Source: Omphiscola glabra
Taxonomy: Eukaryota > Mollusca > Gastropoda > Lymnaeidae
Reading direction: 5' to 3'
Length of the DNA stretch: 64,000 bases
NCBI GenBank assembly: GCA_964017045.1
Contig: OZ024794.1
Coordinates: 55,762,108-55,826,107 of the forward strand
The position numbers and the translations under genes were made by a program. The notes beneath the pieces are model-generated. The model saw nothing but the letters and a program-made list of their open reading frames with translations. It searched no databases and was not told where the DNA came from. Shown piece after piece: positions 34,401 to 43,770 of the stretch (position 1 is its first letter; the number at the start of each line of letters is the position of its first letter).

Positions 34401-35922
34401 ATCATTGTGGCTCCTGGTTTGAATTCAGCGTTTTGCCGTCTGTTACATAAGTTGCCGTCCAAGGCTCACCAGCCCCATCCTCCCTGGCCGATTGGGATGT
34501 TGCTGCTTTGATGGGGATTGCACTCCAGGCCACATGCTATTTGGATGGAGTCAGTTTAGAGCGCTCGGCCACAAGCTATTTGGATGGAGTCAGTTTAGAC
34601 TGCTAGGCCACAAGTTATTTTGATGGAGTCAGTTTAGACCGCTCGGCCACAAGCTATTTGGATGGAGTCAGTTTAGACCGCTCGGCTACAAGCTATTTGG
34701 TTGGAGACAGTTTAGACCGCTCGGCCACCCATTTAGATTAAAATGATGCAGTTTGTTGGTCATTTACAAAACGCACTCTTGCATTTAATTTATATCCCTA
34801 ATTAAAAAAAATACTTTAACTAAAGTTCAACCTAATTTTATTTTATTCTTTAAAAAAAATAATTTTTTTTTGCTTGTCAACAGTGGCGTGCTGGGTCTTG
34901 TAATCACTTGACCTGTTTTTAAAAAAGTTTGTTTAATCCTGTGTCAGGCCCCTTTCCTTTTCAACCCATTAAATGAATGATCCATTCTAATAGCACCAGG
35001 AGGAAATTATCACTGCATGGGGTGAGAGCAACTACATCCATGTTAATCTTGACAAATATATATTTTTTTTAAAATTCATACGCGCCCCCCCCCCCAATGC
35101 AAAAAATACGATCTATTTAAATACAAATAGAATTAACCGATGTCGTACAAATAAAAAAAATTCAAGCCAATTAAATTAGACGCTAAAATAAATAGCTCTA
35201 AATTTGTCATTTCTTTAAATATTAACTTAACTGTTTTCTAAATACCATTATAGCCATTTTCAAAACAAAAATCTCTTAGTCCCATACGACAAACATAAGT
35301 TATAAATGGTACATTAACGTTTATGTCATACAGTACCTACAAAGTTAACATTTTTCGGTCTTTTAATTTATTCTTTAAGGCCAGGCGAAATTCGCCAGAG
35401 GGGAGGGGGCCCTACGATTGGGGAACAATATAATGGGAAGTTTTTAAAAGAAGCTGCTTGCACGCCCTAACTCGGTAGGCGCCTTGGTTCCCCTCTCAGC
35501 TAAGCATACATTTGGAAGTACATGTATTATTAAACCATCGTGTTTTCTTATATCTTTTATGTTTAAATTCACTTTCTCGTTTCAGCTATATGATAAAAAT
35601 CAAACTGACTTCTTAGATTATTTTAACTTAGATTGCCCCCCGACCTACCCGAATAAATCTCATGTAAGAATGTGATCGGAATGCAGAAGATGGCCACCAG
35701 GACATCCGCCACGGCCAGGTTTGCAATGAACAGGTTGGTCTGTGTGTGCAGGCAGGGGGTCATCACCACAACCACTATCACCATCACGTTGCCGACGATG
35801 GCGCTCAGGAAGATGAGACTGTAGGCCAAGCCGTAAACAATAATCATGTGGGTGGGCTGCTTCAAGGTGCCGTAGTAGTCGTTCGCCGTGAGGTTGGGGG
35901 GCAGCCCCGTCATGTTTAGCAT
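19183..35922 (-). CDS. Neuropeptide GPCR gene (NPFF/SIFamide-receptor-like), four coding exons
   Basis: This is a class A seven-transmembrane receptor at the plasma membrane, expected to bind an amidated neuropeptide and signal through G proteins. Joining 35922-35649, 31191-31092, 30649-30036 and 19430-19183 keeps one frame across all three GT-AG introns and gives 411 residues. Landmarks visible in the translation: N45 (TM1), D73 (TM2), C100 and C179 (disulfide pair), DRL 124-126, W150 (TM4), P205 (TM5), FAFSWLP 253-259 (TM6), NAFIY 299-303 (TM7), C320 (possible palmitoylation). The patterns PYIQGVAVCVSVYNL after TM2, a Cys-x-x-x-Trp-Pro in ECL2, and KxxVIKML before TM6 resemble NPFF and SIFamide receptors. 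The ligand is inferred, not shown. Introns are about 4.46, 0.44 and 10.6 kb and full of transposon relics. Exons 1-3 are near certain; exon 4 is a strong prediction. Confidence 0.88.
19441..20519. other. GPCR intron 3, 3' part
   Basis: Intronic AT-rich DNA. Segment 19500-19690 resembles 28030-28230 (both contain cccgataactgcgcta-like and taatattttcttt blocks), so it is a dispersed repeat of unknown class. Confidence 0.5.
20520..20790 (-). repeat. ~21-bp GA-rich minisatellite, left half
   Basis: Units of gatatataggaagagagag. The same array resumes at 21418 beyond a LINE fragment. Confidence 0.9.
20795..21415 (+). mobile_element. CR1-like LINE 3' fragment, copy A
   Basis: It encodes KLSDDKTEALLI, a segment of the reverse transcriptase. 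It then has decayed C-terminal sequence related to 28821-29012, a conserved 3' hairpin (21345-21380) and an AAT-rich tail. It is 5' truncated, frameshifted and inside GPCR intron 3, in the opposite orientation to the gene. Confidence 0.8.
21418..21642 (-). repeat. ~21-bp GA-rich minisatellite, right half
   Basis: Same unit as 20520-20790; ends in a G run. Confidence 0.9.
21905..22020 (-). repeat. Dispersed repeat fragment
   Basis: Contains the reverse complement of cggcaacttgtaatcatgat, also found at 53279-53298 and in altered form near 4505. Class unknown. Confidence 0.55.
22021..22440. other. GC-rich segment of unknown nature
   Basis: A conspicuous GC-rich island inside AT-rich intron 3, open on both strands (138 and 128 codons), with no recognised motif. 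It adjoins the dispersed repeat at 21905, so an unidentified transposable element is more likely than an exon. Confidence 0.4.
22824..23030. repeat. 42-bp minisatellite, 5 copies
   Basis: Units contain tacattggcaacc and gctgtgccggctag. The 42-bp period gives 14-residue repeats on both strands; no exon context. Confidence 0.92.
23040..25060. other. GPCR intron 3, anonymous
   Basis: AT-rich intronic DNA without recognisable elements. The 81-codon frame at 23916-24161 has no motif. Confidence 0.45.
25061..25161 (+). repeat. 9-bp GGTTGAGAG minisatellite
   Basis: About 11 units with minor variants abut the SPIN-like element; four to five more units follow it (25337-25380). Confidence 0.9.
25162..25328 (-). 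mobile_element. SPIN-like hAT element, one end lost
   Basis: The plus strand ends GGTTGAGAACCGCTG and carries ggggtcgcctaagaccacc and tcgccacaacatgagggact, the SPIN-like internal blocks. The other terminus is replaced by the GGTTGAGAG array. Confidence 0.82.
25381..26734. other. GPCR intron 3, anonymous
   Basis: G-run at 25694-25705 and 25714-25722; no exon or element recognised. Confidence 0.45.
26735..26812 (+). pseudogene. tRNA-like sequence (pseudo-tRNA or SINE head)
   Basis: A-box-like TGGTATATTGGTAGAA and B-box-like TTGTTCAATTCCC are spaced as in a tRNA, with a TCGC/GCGA anticodon-stem match. The loop lacks the normal U33 and the acceptor stem is poor, so it is probably not functional. 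Confidence 0.35.
26985..28720 (+). repeat. ~24-bp AT-rich minisatellite split by insertions
   Basis: Units of the form taactcaatgtatatataat occur at 26985-27190, 27815-27895, 28378-28411 and 28660-28715. The parts are separated by ~620, ~480 and ~250 bp of unrelated DNA; at least the last gap is a MITE insertion (28412-28659). Confidence 0.8.
28412..28659. mobile_element. Mariner-type MITE
   Basis: 248 bp with inverted ends TGAAGGGCAGAG / CTCAGCCCTTCA extended by a GTTGAAAAAGTA-like block, and TA on both sides. It interrupts the 24-bp array, so the insertion site is clear. Confidence 0.8.
28821..29200 (+). mobile_element. CR1-like LINE 3' fragment, copy B
   Basis: Frame 28821-29012 is intact to its stop and encodes KTRTKTYGERSFSYCAPKQW, LPLHIRNISTITAFKTALK and THLFKLYYPD. 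This is the familiar C terminus of a CR1/jockey-type ORF2. The 3' UTR has a hairpin (29131-29168) and ends in (AAT)n. It lies in GPCR intron 3. Confidence 0.88.
29131..29168 (+). other. Conserved LINE 3' terminal stem-loop
   Basis: AGCGTGGT pairs with ACCACGCT around an inner AGCCCTAGGCT. The copy A equivalent (21345-21380) pairs GCGCAGT with ACTGCGC, so both arms changed together. Confidence 0.8.
29207..29790 (+). mobile_element. Jockey/CR1-type LINE 3' fragment
   Basis: It encodes VRSLLEYASSVWDPFTQKS, IDRLEAVQRRTARFFQKRY and SSVGSMLETQVWSLLG, then after a frameshift MIYKINNGLVH, LVPLPHRQRRGHDRQFRLI and (in another frame) KDIRDWNKLPKGTVEATT. This is the post-reverse-transcriptase region of jockey/CR1 ORF2. 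The 3' UTR contains tcaataaattgatcgtgggc and ends in a GAA/GA-rich tail. It begins directly after copy B's (AAT)n tail. Confidence 0.87.
29999..30004 (-). promoter_or_regulatory. AATAAA hexamer at the read-through end of exon 3
   Basis: On the minus strand this hexamer overlaps the last codons before the stop reached when the exon 3 donor is not spliced. It could support a short isoform made by intronic polyadenylation, or be chance. Confidence 0.25.
30036..30649 (-). CDS. GPCR exon 3: ICL2 to TM7 and helix 8
   Basis: This exon starts after a strong pyrimidine tract and CAG, completes Arg125 and encodes residues 126-329 plus one base. It contains TM4 (Trp150), ECL2 with Cys179, TM5 with Pro205, a short basic ICL3, TM6 FAFSWLP (Trp257, Pro259), TM7 NSGMNAFIYSFF and helix 8 GNFRRGF. 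NAFIY replaces the usual NPxxY. The exon is GC-richer than its surroundings, as expected for old coding sequence among AT-rich repeats. A consensus donor (GTGAGT) follows at 30035; if it is not used, the frame runs on only 14 more codons to a stop at 29992-29994. Confidence 0.93.
30037..31091 (-). other. GPCR exon 3 and intron 2 (intron 30650-31091)
   Basis: The 442-bp intron 2 contains a long T/C tract ahead of its acceptor and no transposon that I recognise. Confidence 0.7.
31092..31191 (-). CDS. GPCR exon 2: ECL1 and TM3
   Basis: This 100-base exon starts after acceptor TATAG and ends at donor GTAAGG. It completes Gly92 and reads GWPFGPVLCKM, containing the conserved WPFG and Cys100 that disulfide-bonds to ECL2. 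TM3 follows, up to Asp124 and the first two bases of Arg125 (the DR of the DRY-type motif). The TM3 sequence PYIQGVAVCVSVYNLAAIAI resembles SIFamide and NPFF receptors. It is too short to notice as an open frame alone; it was found by searching for the missing TM3 between exons 1 and 3. Confidence 0.92.
31825..31994. mobile_element. hAT-type MITE in GPCR intron 1
   Basis: 170 bp, inverted ends CAGGGGCGTCATTT / AAATGACGTCCCTG, perfect 8-bp target duplication GTTAGCAT. A different family from 3280/5708/10947. Confidence 0.93.
32830..33625 (+). mobile_element. LINE ORF2 3' fragment, copy A
   Basis: It encodes the C-terminal region of a LINE polyprotein in several frames: LKKRVWSNA, KLQVYQACVLSTLLYECESW, then RIIRWLGHVKRMQPGRIPKD, LATGKRSVGRPRLRYIDICR and, near the end, CGTCKSDCRSRIGLTTH, a Cys/His finger. 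It shares 3' UTR sequence (gataaatctatc, gacggaaagatgc) with the inverted larger copy at 48590-50230. It is frameshifted, 5' truncated and non-functional. Confidence 0.88.
33622..33790 (+). repeat. ~31-35-bp minisatellite, 5 copies
   Basis: Units share gacgtctttatcact and agtctatg; the array starts right after the LINE 3' end. Confidence 0.85.
34055..34180 (+). repeat. 40-bp tandem repeat, 3 copies
   Basis: Units share ttcatgtactattcaaac and cttcgctggtaata. Confidence 0.9.
34540..34732 (+). repeat. 39-bp minisatellite, 5 copies
   Basis: Units share cacaagctatttggatgga and gtcagtttagaccgctcggc. Confidence 0.92.
35649..35922 (-). CDS. GPCR exon 1: N terminus, TM1 and TM2
   Basis: This exon encodes residues 1-91 plus one base of codon 92. 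The ATG at 35922 is preceded in frame by two stop codons (TGATGA) about 36-41 bases upstream, so it is the first usable start. The short extracellular N terminus carries two N-glycosylation sequons (NMT at residue 3, NLT at residue 10). TM1 holds GNV with Asn45. TM2 holds NLAVADVL with Asp73, the sodium-site aspartate of class A receptors. The exon ends at a donor GTAGGT after TCG-G, in phase 1. A possible acceptor (CAG at 35964-35966) just upstream suggests a separate 5' UTR exon. Confidence 0.92.
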
Positions 35923-36029
35923 GACGCCCTCTGTGCTAGAAGACCCGATGGGGCGTCATCAACCTGGCGAGGATGAATTAATACAAAAAATGTGTTTAAA
36001 TTTCCGACAGACGAAACCGAAGCAAATGG

Positions 36030-37166
<1,137 letters not shown>

Positions 37167-37169
37167 CAA

Positions 37170-39120
37170 AATTTGAATGTTTAAAATATGTCCACACACT
37201 AAATTTTTCTTCCAATCAAACAATTTAGGTTTCAACTAACATGTTTCTAGCTCAGTGCTGAAATAACAAGTACAAAGGGGACAATTAACAAAAAAAAAAA
37301 ATCCAATATCTTATAATTTCATGACTCGGCCACAACGTTAAGGTTGACATGAACTAAAATGTTCAAACGAATCAATATTGTGTAATTCGTTCAGTTATTA
37401 AACATTTTCGTTCACAGCTTGTCCTAAGGAAGGGTGCTTTGTCGCGCAGATTTTTTTATTAAAAAAAAAACAAGCTTATTTTACGTTGAATTTACAGTGA
37501 TGTAATACACAACAGGTTTTACACAATTTATTACTGGTGAAAAGATATCTTTGTTGCTTTAAACCAGCTGTTCTCAAAGTGGGTGGTACCGCAGTGAAAA
37601 AAGTTTAATCTAATAAAGAAACAGGTCAATCCGAAATACTTTTGTATCAAAATTAAACTTGTTCAAGCACAAAATTGGCCAATGACATCGTCTGAATTAG
37701 AAGAGAACATTTTAAAAAAAGATTGTAAAACTTAAAAAAATCAGCAAAAAAAAAAAAACACTTCCTTTTAAAGACGATTTAAAATCCGCTAAAAAGTAGA
37801 AAAGAACTTTAAAGAGGAAAAAAAAACGACAAGAGAAAAGAAGTGAGAGATTAAAAAAAAATAAAATGATAGAACTTATCTTAGGGAATTCGATTCTAAA
37901 TCCATATCCCTGTTATTTTCATAATGGTCGTCTACGTTATTAATTTCCTCTAGACTTATTAATGTCAGTGTCTTCTGTAAGACCTTTCTTCCAGGTTGTC
38001 AAATTTCAAAGCAAAAGCGAGAAAATTTTCAAGCATTTTACTTATACCTGTCTTTGCTTTGGCTTTAGATCGCAAAAAAAAAAAAAAAATACATCTGAAA
38101 AATTGGAATATTTCATGCGAAAAAATCAAATTCAATGTAATTCCACTGATCGGGGCATCGCTTACTCACAGCTATCTTACCATTTCCTGTACACCTTTTC
38201 TGAAAAATATTCCATCCTGTCTATTAAATATGATAATTTAGGTCAGTGCGAATAGTTTTAATGACATCAAACATTGGGTTATCATCTGTTATGTCTGCAT
38301 CAAACAGTTTTCATGTTCTAGAACACACGAGCGGCTACTCTGTTTCAAAATGTAAATCCTCTTGACCTTTATCTAACTTGGAATTCGCCCGTTCGGGAAA
38401 ATTTTGAGTGGCTTTAATGACAACGTGGAGTTCTAATGAAAAGTAATCCACCGTTTCAATCGTCTCTTTTTTGTTGTGAGTAAACATTTTGAAAGTGTAT
38501 TGTTCGTTGAAAACTTCGCAGAGCAGACAAGAGTAGAGTATGTGCTGGCAGAAAAAAAACGCGCGTACTCTTATGCCCTCATGTATGTGCCCGCACCTAT
38601 TCTTGGTACAATGAGAGCTATTCATTATTGTGAGATCGGAACGAATTTATTTTGGGCCAGAGAGGTGAGCAGTCCATTGCTGCTTTCGGGCATTTCTGCG
38701 GTGGCGGGGGTTCTGCCCCCCCCCCCAAAGCAAGTCAGTTGCCCTATTGGCAGAATGTTTGCAACAATGTAACGAAAATATATTGTTATTAAAAAATAAC
38801 TGAATTGTAATTTTTAAACCATTTAAAAAAAAAAAGAATAGTATTTGGTAACTTTCACCAGTTACAGTTAGTGGAATTTTTGAAATATCGCTACACTCGA
38901 TGATTTTGATGAGCTATATACTTAAGGCTAATCTTGTTAAAGGCGTACGGTATTCGATAATAAATATCGTTCTGACCGCTCCAGATTATAAGCCGAAGTC
39001 TTACTTCCCGTTGTTCACCCATATCGGTATTTTTATTCATTTTTTTGTTGCATCCTCGTAAGTTTAAAGGCATTAATGATGCGACATTAAAATATCTTTA
39101 CACCAATTTAAAGGTCTAAA
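37170..39120. other. Noncoding DNA
   Basis: No exon recognised. A hAT-like left end (cagctgttctcaaagtggg) lies at 37567-37585 without a partner. Confidence 0.4.
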
Positions 39121-39123
39121 GCA

Positions 39124-39320
39124 GGCCCGCGCAACTCAACATCTAAGGCGGGCCGTAAACCTTTATGAAAAACATGTGCGGACCGAAAGAAAATAGGACC
39201 CGGGGGGGGGGGGGGGTGAGCTAGTTAGAGGCACAAAAATGTGCTTTGATATTAGTTTATTGATGAAAATAATGGGTTTGGGAGTTGAAAAATGAATCTT
39301 GTTCCAGGGCGCCAAACACT
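39124..39320. mobile_element. hAT-like fragments
   Basis: A caggcccgcgcaactcaac terminus, and a block with gaatcttgttccagggcgcc related to 44180 and 50950. No intact ends. Confidence 0.4.
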
Positions 39321-39592
39321 CTAGCTAGGCCTCTGGTACTCGATTCCATGTATGTTGAGTTTTACAGTAAAAAATGGCGTCATTTATTTGGACTGAGTCG
39401 AAACTGTTGTAATATTATTAAAATGCTTAGACCCATTCTTTAATGATATGAGTTCCATACTGGCCAGTTTAACAAATTTTTAGCAATGTTACTTTTTTTC
39501 TTCTTCACGGCTATGAATTGTACAAACTAGCTTTCAAAACTGGTCGTGCTTATAAGATTGTTCATCTAAAAGGGCTGAGAATTACTTTTCCC

Positions 39593-40123
39593 CAGTAGCT
39601 AGGGTTGGTGTCAACCAGTGCGGTAAGCTCATAGTGTCACCCCCCACCCCCACGGACTTCCAAGATGGATTTCTTCATGTTAAAACAAGTCCATATTATG
39701 ACAATGACAAGAATAAAAACACATTAATTGTGTGTATGGAGGTAAATGTAATTAAGAAGATGTAACGTGTACTTAGAATCTCCCGACCACATCGTATTTG
39801 GTATCAAAGCCTCTTGTCACTTAAGAAAGTTACTGAACACTTCAATACAAGTTGAATCATGGTCAAAACGGTGTTTCTCGGACTTGGTTAAAGGTGCGAT
39901 TCATTTCTGACGTATCAACCTTCAGCTTTTAAAAAAAGTATACATTTGGATTGTTTTCATGTATTGAAAATTTATGTGTGCGCCGTTATGCTTTTATAGA
40001 ATTCGTTTAGGTAAGAAGTTTGGTCTCTGTAAATATGCAATTTTTCCAATTTGGTGTCACCCCCTGCAATGGTGTCACACGGTGCGGTCCGCACCCTCCG
40101 CACCCCCTAGCTACGCCACTTCC
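39593..40123. mobile_element. Candidate hAT-like element
   Basis: Left end CAGTAGCTAGGGTTGGTGTC and right end ctagctacgccactt are roughly inverted; ggtgtca motifs lie near both ends. No convincing target duplication. Confidence 0.35.
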
Positions 40124-40405
40124 TCCCCCACCCTAAATTTCGCTTTTTGCGCAATTGTTTTTTTTTGTTTGCTTTTGCTGTTGTTATTTTAAAATTAAAT
40201 AGCGATTCAATTTGTTTGGGACACATATTTTCGTTAGCTTTATGTCATCATATTCTAAGACGATTAGAAATGTAAAAATACTGATAAGCTAAGCACTGCT
40301 CCATTTTATCAACACGATTTCAATAAATAGGGGAGCTCACAATAAACTCTGCATAGTTCGTCTCCCGGAAACATTTTCGGCGGCGGCTCGCCTGGCAGCA
40401 TCTCG

Positions 40406-40519
40406 CGGCACATTAATAAGGCCCGGCACATTAATAAGGCCTGGCACATTAATAAGGCACTGCACATTAATAAGGCCCGGCACATTAATAAGGCCCGGCA
40501 CATTAATAAGGCCCGGCAC
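40406..40519. repeat. 18-bp minisatellite, about 6 copies
   Basis: Unit cggcacattaataaggcc. The period of six codons keeps both strands open. Confidence 0.95.
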
Positions 40520-40683
40520 ACCGGTTTTTTGTAGCTCTAAAGGCGTTGAATTTCATTTAAAATGCAACACATGTTATTTCTTTGTCTGCCTAATCGGGGT
40601 CCCATTGTCGCATACTAATGTGACATACAAGCTACTTGTTAAATTAGAATTTCTACTTTTTACTCCTACCCAGTAGTATAAAA

Positions 40684-40885
40684 CAGGGGTTCTCAACCTT
40701 CCTAATGCCGCGACCCTTTAATACAGTTCCTTATATTGTGGCGCCCCCCCACCCATCCACAAAATTATTTTCGTTGCTTCTTCATAAATGTTGAGTATAT
40801 GTGTTTTCTGATGGTCTTACGCGTCACCTGGGAAAGGGTCATTCGACCCTCAAAGGGGTCGCCACCCACAGGCTGAGAACCGCTG
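40684..40885 (+). mobile_element. SPIN-like hAT element, first of a tandem pair
   Basis: Begins CAGGGGTTCTCAACCTTCC and ends GGCTGAGAACCGCTG; 202 bp with SPIN-like internal blocks. Flanks GTATAAAA and GCCTAAAA match at 6 of 8. Confidence 0.87.
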
Positions 40886-40893
40886 GCCTAAAA

Positions 40894-41030
40894 CAATGGT
40901 TCTCAACCTTCCTAATACCGCGACCCTTTAATACAGTTCTTCATGTTGTGACGACCCCCAACCATACAATTATTTTCGTTGCTACTTCATAAATATGTGT
41001 TTTCCGATGGTCTTAGGCTGAGCACCGCTA
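40894..41030 (+). mobile_element. SPIN-like hAT element, second of a tandem pair, internally deleted
   Basis: Begins CAATGGTTCTCAACCTTCC and ends GGCTGAGCACCGCTA. It lacks the ~50-bp block before the right terminus present in its neighbour. Flanks GCCTAAAA (shared with the first element) and GTCTAGAA. Confidence 0.83.
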
Positions 41031-41035
41031 GTCTA

Positions 41036-41652
41036 GAATTTGAATCCCGTGATAGCTATAATTTCATTGAGCCTAATGTGGTAGAATCCCACATCAAAGA
41101 GCACGCAAGGCTGTTGGGATGGTGACTGCCAACAAGTGACATGGTCAGTGCTTCTCAAAATGTACTGAAACGAAGACACCTGGCAATGTTCTCAAAAGCC
41201 AATCGCTCGTTCGTTGCCTTAAAAAAATTATAAAATAAACATTGCTCAATCTCATCATTTCCGTGGGAGGAGAGGGTTGGCCGGGTGGGGAGGGGGGGAG
41301 TTTTGGGGGTACAATTTTTGGTACACCGCTTATACATGAAGAGGAATCTGTATATAACGCAATTCTTTAGGGCCGAAGAAGGGGCGGGGCTATTTGGAGG
41401 TTCAGCTAGTGTTAAAAAATCGCCGAATAAGCCGTTATGCCTCGGACAGCGCTGTTTCAAGGTTCGTTTATTTCCACATTTCAAGGAAACACATGTTTTT
41501 ATGGCGTACATTTTGCGATTTTCGAGAGTTCGTTGTGGAAAAATCGAGACCGTCTCCGTGTTCTCAACATCTAACTTAACTACTGGATATATTTACAGCT
41601 CCCACCCCTACCAAAAAAAAAAACAGCACACACACACACATCATCATCATCA
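41036..41652. other. Noncoding DNA with (CA)n/(CAT)n tail
   Basis: Nothing recognised until the CA and CAT microsatellites at 41627-41655, which form the 3' tail of the adjoining minus-strand LINE. Confidence 0.5.
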
Positions 41653-42545
41653 TCAGGTCCCGTAGTCCTTCGACCGTTGGGGCGCCACAGATGACATGTA
41701 CACTATTCTTCTCTATTCCTCTCGGTCTTCTGCCCTACGCATAGCATCGCCTAGTTGTAATCCCGTCCATTCTTTGATATTATCTTCCCATCTTTTTCTC
41801 TGTCTTCCTCTTCTTCTCCCTCCTCTAGTAATTCCCTGCAAGATCTCCTTGGCGAGCCCTTGTTTTCTGGTCACGTGGCCATACCACTCAAGTTTGCGCT
41901 TTTAAACAGACGTCAGGAGGTAATCGTATTGCCCAATTGCCTGACGAATCCTTTCTTTTATTTGCTCATTGGTGATGTTGTATCTATAGCAGATGCCAAG
42001 AACGCCTCTGTAACATCTCATCTCCATCGCCTTTATTTTCCTTTCAAGTTCTGCTGTTAATGTCCAGGACTCACAGGCATATAAGAAAATGGAGAGGATT
42101 AATGAGCGCATCAGCGTGATTTTGGTGCTGGGGGGGGGGGGGCTATATTTTTGTCGTTCCATATTTTCTTGAGCCTCTTTAGTGCTGTCGTGGTCTGCGC
42201 AATCCTGGCCATTAATTCGGGCTTGGAGCCTTGTTCCGATACTATTGCTCCAAGGTACTTGAAGCTGCCAACTGTTTCTAATCTTTCCTCCCCGACCTTA
42301 ATTTCAGTGGTGATGCCATTATTGCTATTCGTCATCATTTTTGTCTTTTCTGCACTGATTTGCATGCCAAAGGACGATGAAGTCTTGTCGAGACTCTTTA
42401 CTAGGTTGGCTAGCTCTTCCTCGCTTCCCGCCAGTCCGTCTATGTCATCCACAAAACGTAGATTGGTGATCGTTCTGCCACCAATGCTGACTGTCCCTAC
42501 ATGCGTTTCTAGTGCATCTGACATAATTCTCTCTATTTTGATCTA
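41653..42545 (-). mobile_element. 5'-truncated LINE ORF2 fragment with (TGA)n tail
   Basis: Order on the minus strand: reverse-transcriptase catalytic segment LRFVDDIDGLAGSEEELANL, SFKYLGAIVSEQG, RSLILSIFLYACESWTL, KRKLEWYGHVTRKQGLAKE, RGRQRKRWEDNIKEWTG and VAPQRSKDYGT-stop. A G-run near 42130 causes a frameshift, and two in-frame stops (TAA at 41902-41904 and a TAG near 41721) break the rest. The stop codon runs directly into a (TGA)n microsatellite. Confidence 0.9.
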
Positions 42546-42547
42546 GA

Positions 42548-42625
42548 AACATTTAAGTGAGAGATCTACATTGTGACCTGGGAACATTTAAGTGAGAGAT
42601 CTACATTGTGATCTAGGAATACTTA
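42548..42625 (+). repeat. 41-bp direct repeat, 2 copies
   Basis: aacatttaagtgagagatct plus tacattgtga occurs twice next to the LINE's truncated end. Confidence 0.85.
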
Positions 42626-42654
42626 GGTTTTCATTTCAAATTTTTTTTATTTCC

Positions 42655-42700
42655 GGTTGCATTGTCTGTTGATGAAGGAGGCATTTAGCCTAAACATCCC
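42655..42700 (+). mobile_element. Possible decayed hammerhead/Penelope remnant
   Basis: gttgatgaaggaggc...gcctaaacatcc resembles the CTGATGA - stem II - GAAAC layout with core changes. Weak. Confidence 0.3.
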
Positions 42701-43394
42701 GTTAATGGCTCTTTTTTTTTTCAAGCCTAAACATACTGTCTTGTTACGCCATTAATTTAATTCACACGGCCTCACAGCAGTCCTACCCCCCAAACCTTTT
42801 TGTGTTCTACTTTTAAATAGAAAGAGAAGGGGAGAGAGAAAGAGAGAATGAGAAACCGACAGTTCATCATATTAGACAGAAAAACTGACACAGAAAGACA
42901 GATAGACTGTTCAATGGATGGAATGGTGATCTGATGGATGTATAAATATATATATAACGATAAAGAAAGATATTAACAGATTGAGAGTGAGAGAAAGAGA
43001 AAAAAATAAATAAAATGTGTAAAATATTCCTTTGGATTAGTGATTCTAACCTTTTTGCAGCACCGAAACCCCTCTTTATTTCAAAACATTCTCCCCACCC
43101 ACCCCCATGTCGGTTTCAATTTTTTTACCGCACCCAAACAATAATTAATAATGCTACTAAATGCAAATAAATATGATTTTCTGGGTATCAACGCAACACC
43201 CCCAGCATCACTGGTTTAGAACCGCTGCCGTGGGATCCCCATAGCTGATATGCTCTAAAATTCACTCGGAGACCTTTCAGGCTGTGAGAACCCCTGATCT
43301 ACTAATCACCAGAGCAGCAACGACGTCATTGATTTTCATCTCGGGCATGCCATAACTCAATCTTGTGGAAAGTTACCGTTTCATTTAATATCGC

Positions 43395-43770
43395 ATTAAA
43401 TGTAATGATTGGGTGCAGGCATAACATCCAGTAGCCGTAGATGTAATGATTGGGTGCAGGCATAACATCCAGTAGCCGTAGATGTAATGATTGGGTGCAG
43501 GCATAACATACAGTAACCGTAAATGTAATGATTGGGTGCAGGCATAACATCCAGTAGCCGTAGATGTATTGATTGGGTGCAGGCATAACATCCAGTAGCC
43601 GTAGATGTAATGATTGGGTGCAGGCATAACATACAGTAGCCGTTAATGTAATGATTGGGTGCAGGCATAACATCCAGTAGCCGTAGATGTAATGATTGGG
43701 TGCAGGCATAACATTAAGTAGCCGTAGATGTAATGACTGGGTGCAGGCATAACACCAAGTAGCCGTCTAC
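43395..43770. repeat. 41-bp minisatellite, about 9 copies
   Basis: Units share gattgggtgcaggcataaca and agtagccgtagatg. The 41-bp period opens all three minus-strand frames. Confidence 0.95.

Larger units (their letters stand above)
31192..35648 (-). other. GPCR intron 1
   Basis: A 4.46-kb intron with a GTAGGT donor and TATAG acceptor. It holds a hAT MITE (31825), a LINE fragment (32830), three short arrays and otherwise AT-rich sequence. Confidence 0.85.

Noticed and set aside
43326..43709. Cys-rich repeat frames (MPAPNHYIYGYWML...)
   Set aside because: All three minus-strand frames are open because of the 41-bp period.
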